A stretch of 5,805 nt of DNA, from contig CABUSE010000091.1 in the NCBI GenBank assembly GCA_902494135.1, forward strand, positions 1 through 5,805, read 5' to 3'. Positions 5,030-5,805 of this stretch are shown piece by piece (position 1 is the stretch's first letter; each line of letters opens with the position of its first letter). The notes beneath the pieces were generated by a model. It did not search any database and was not told where the DNA came from. It worked only from the letters and a program-made list of their open reading frames with translations. Position numbers and translations under genes: made by a program. Source of the stretch: an uncultured Collinsella sp. Its GTDB lineage: Bacteria > Actinomycetota > Coriobacteriia > Coriobacteriales > Coriobacteriaceae.

Positions 5030-5805
5030 ATGCCCACTACCTCAACCGACCCGCGCGCCGCTGCCGCCGCGCTGCTGGTGCCCGGCACCACCTGCCACGG
5101 CTTTGCCGTCGAGCGCCGCGAGACCGTGCCCGAGCTCGACTCGGACGCCTACGTGCTGCGCCACACCGCCTCGGGCGCTCGCCTGCTGTACCTGGCATGC
5201 GACGACGAAAACAAGGCCTTTGCCATTGGCTTTAAGACGCCGCCGGCCGATTCCACCGGCGTGTTCCATATTCTTGAGCACTCGGTGCTGTGCGGATCGG
5301 CCAAGTTTCCCGTCAAGGAGCCGTTCGTGGACCTGATCAAGAGCTCCATGCAGACGTTCCTCAACGCCATGACCTACCCCGACAAGACCATCTACCCCGT
5401 TGCGACCACCAACGAGCAGGATCTGTACAACCTGATGGACGTGTACCTGGACGCGGTGTTCAACCCGGCCATCTATACCAAGCCCACCATTTTTGAGCAG
5501 GAGGGCTGGCACTATGAGTTGGACCTGCCGGAGGACGAGGGCGACGGCAACCCCGCCGGCCTGCGCGAGGGCACGCTGCGCTATAACGGCGTGGTGTTCA
5601 ACGAGATGAAGGGCGCGCTGTCCGACCCCATGAGCGTGCTGGACGACGCCGTCAACGCCGCGCTCTATCCCGACACCGCCTATGCGCACGAGAGCGGCGG
5701 CGACCCGCGCGCGATTCCCGCGCTCACCTACGAGCAGTTCCTGGACACGCACGCGCGCCACTACAACCCCTCCAACTCCTACATCACGCTCTACGGCGAC
5801 CTGGA
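5030..5805 (+). CDS. M16C zinc metallopeptidase, presequence-protease-like (5' part, cut by window end)
   Basis: First 258 codons of an insulinase-family (M16C) peptidase related to presequence protease and falcilysin, which degrade peptides inside a closed chamber of two half-shells. The inverted zinc motif H80-I-L-E83-H84 is intact: H80 and H84 bind zinc and E83 is the catalytic base. E192 in GVVFNEMKGA is the expected third ligand. Flanking family signatures are present: SVLCGSAKFPVKEPF (85-99), QTFLNAMTYPDKTIYPVAT (108-126) and EQEGWHYEL (156-164). An insertion of about ten acidic/Gly residues sits near 168-180. No signal peptide is seen, so a cytosolic location is likely. Full members are about 950-1000 aa, so roughly three quarters lies beyond the edge. 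ATG 5030 follows AAAGGAGA (5016-5023) by 6 nt. Codons are strongly G/C-ending, unlike the genes to the left. The gene has its own promoter and is divergent from the AlbA_2 gene. Confidence 0.95.
   Translation, partial: MPTTSTDPRAAAAALLVPGTTCHGFAVERRETVPELDSDAYVLRHTASGARLLYLACDDENKAFAIGFKTPPADSTGVFHILEHSVLCGSAKFPVKEPFVDLIKSSMQTFLNAMTYPDKTIYPVATTNEQDLYNLMDVYLDAVFNPAIYTKPTIFEQEGWHYELDLPEDEGDGNPAGLREGTLRYNGVVFNEMKGALSDPMSVLDDAVNAALYPDTAYAHESGGDPRAIPALTYEQFLDTHARHYNPSNSYITLYGDL

Noticed and set aside
5042..5761. 239-codon minus-strand frame opposite the peptidase
   Set aside because: It is an antisense shadow typical of GC-rich codons (Val/Gly/His/Arg repeats). The sense frame has the conserved zinc motifs.

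Overview
The window has high-GC coding sequence with Shine-Dalgarno sites. Its right-hand gene, an M16C presequence-protease-like peptidase, is composed almost entirely of G/C-ending codons. Together this suggests a GC-rich, anaerobic gut-type bacterium, most plausibly an actinobacterium of the Coriobacteriia (Collinsella-like). The lineage is inferred from protein style and base composition, not from any marker gene.

Layout, left to right. (1) 31-717 (+): a DUF5710-type protein with a split four-cysteine zinc-binding region. (2) 755-1039 (-): a 94-aa CxxC/CxxC zinc-ribbon protein. (3) 1161-2243 (-): an HNH endonuclease with a large N-terminal domain resembling predicted restriction (COG3440-like) enzymes. 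It is read toward the zinc-ribbon gene and may be co-transcribed with it. (4) 2345-2951 (+): the remains of an unrecognised protein. It is broken by a one-base frameshift at 2642/2643 and has no usable 5' end. (5) 2998-3046: a perfect 10-bp inverted repeat in the convergent gap. (6) 3052-4518 (-): a 488-aa Schlafen/AlbA_2 - ATPase-like - winged-helix protein (COG2865-like).

(7) 4519-5029 is a roughly 510-bp divergent intergenic region without a credible gene but dense in structure. It holds two blocks of ATCTCTC/GAGAGAT repeats around an AT-rich core carrying a candidate promoter for the AlbA_2 gene. Next to them lie three copies of a 20-nt repeat plus an inverted copy that can form a long hairpin. 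A sigma-70-like promoter follows, with a perfect palindrome in its spacer, then a GC-rich 5'-UTR hairpin next to a strong ribosome binding site. (8) 5030-5805 (+): the first 258 codons of the M16C zinc peptidase, cut by the window edge.

The peptidase looks like ordinary chromosomal backbone. The segment to its left (HNH nuclease, AlbA_2 regulator, zinc-ribbon protein, gene remnant, DUF5710 protein) has less GC-biased codon use and reads as an accessory, possibly anti-mobile-element, patch. A joint function for these genes is inferred from family membership and proximity only.
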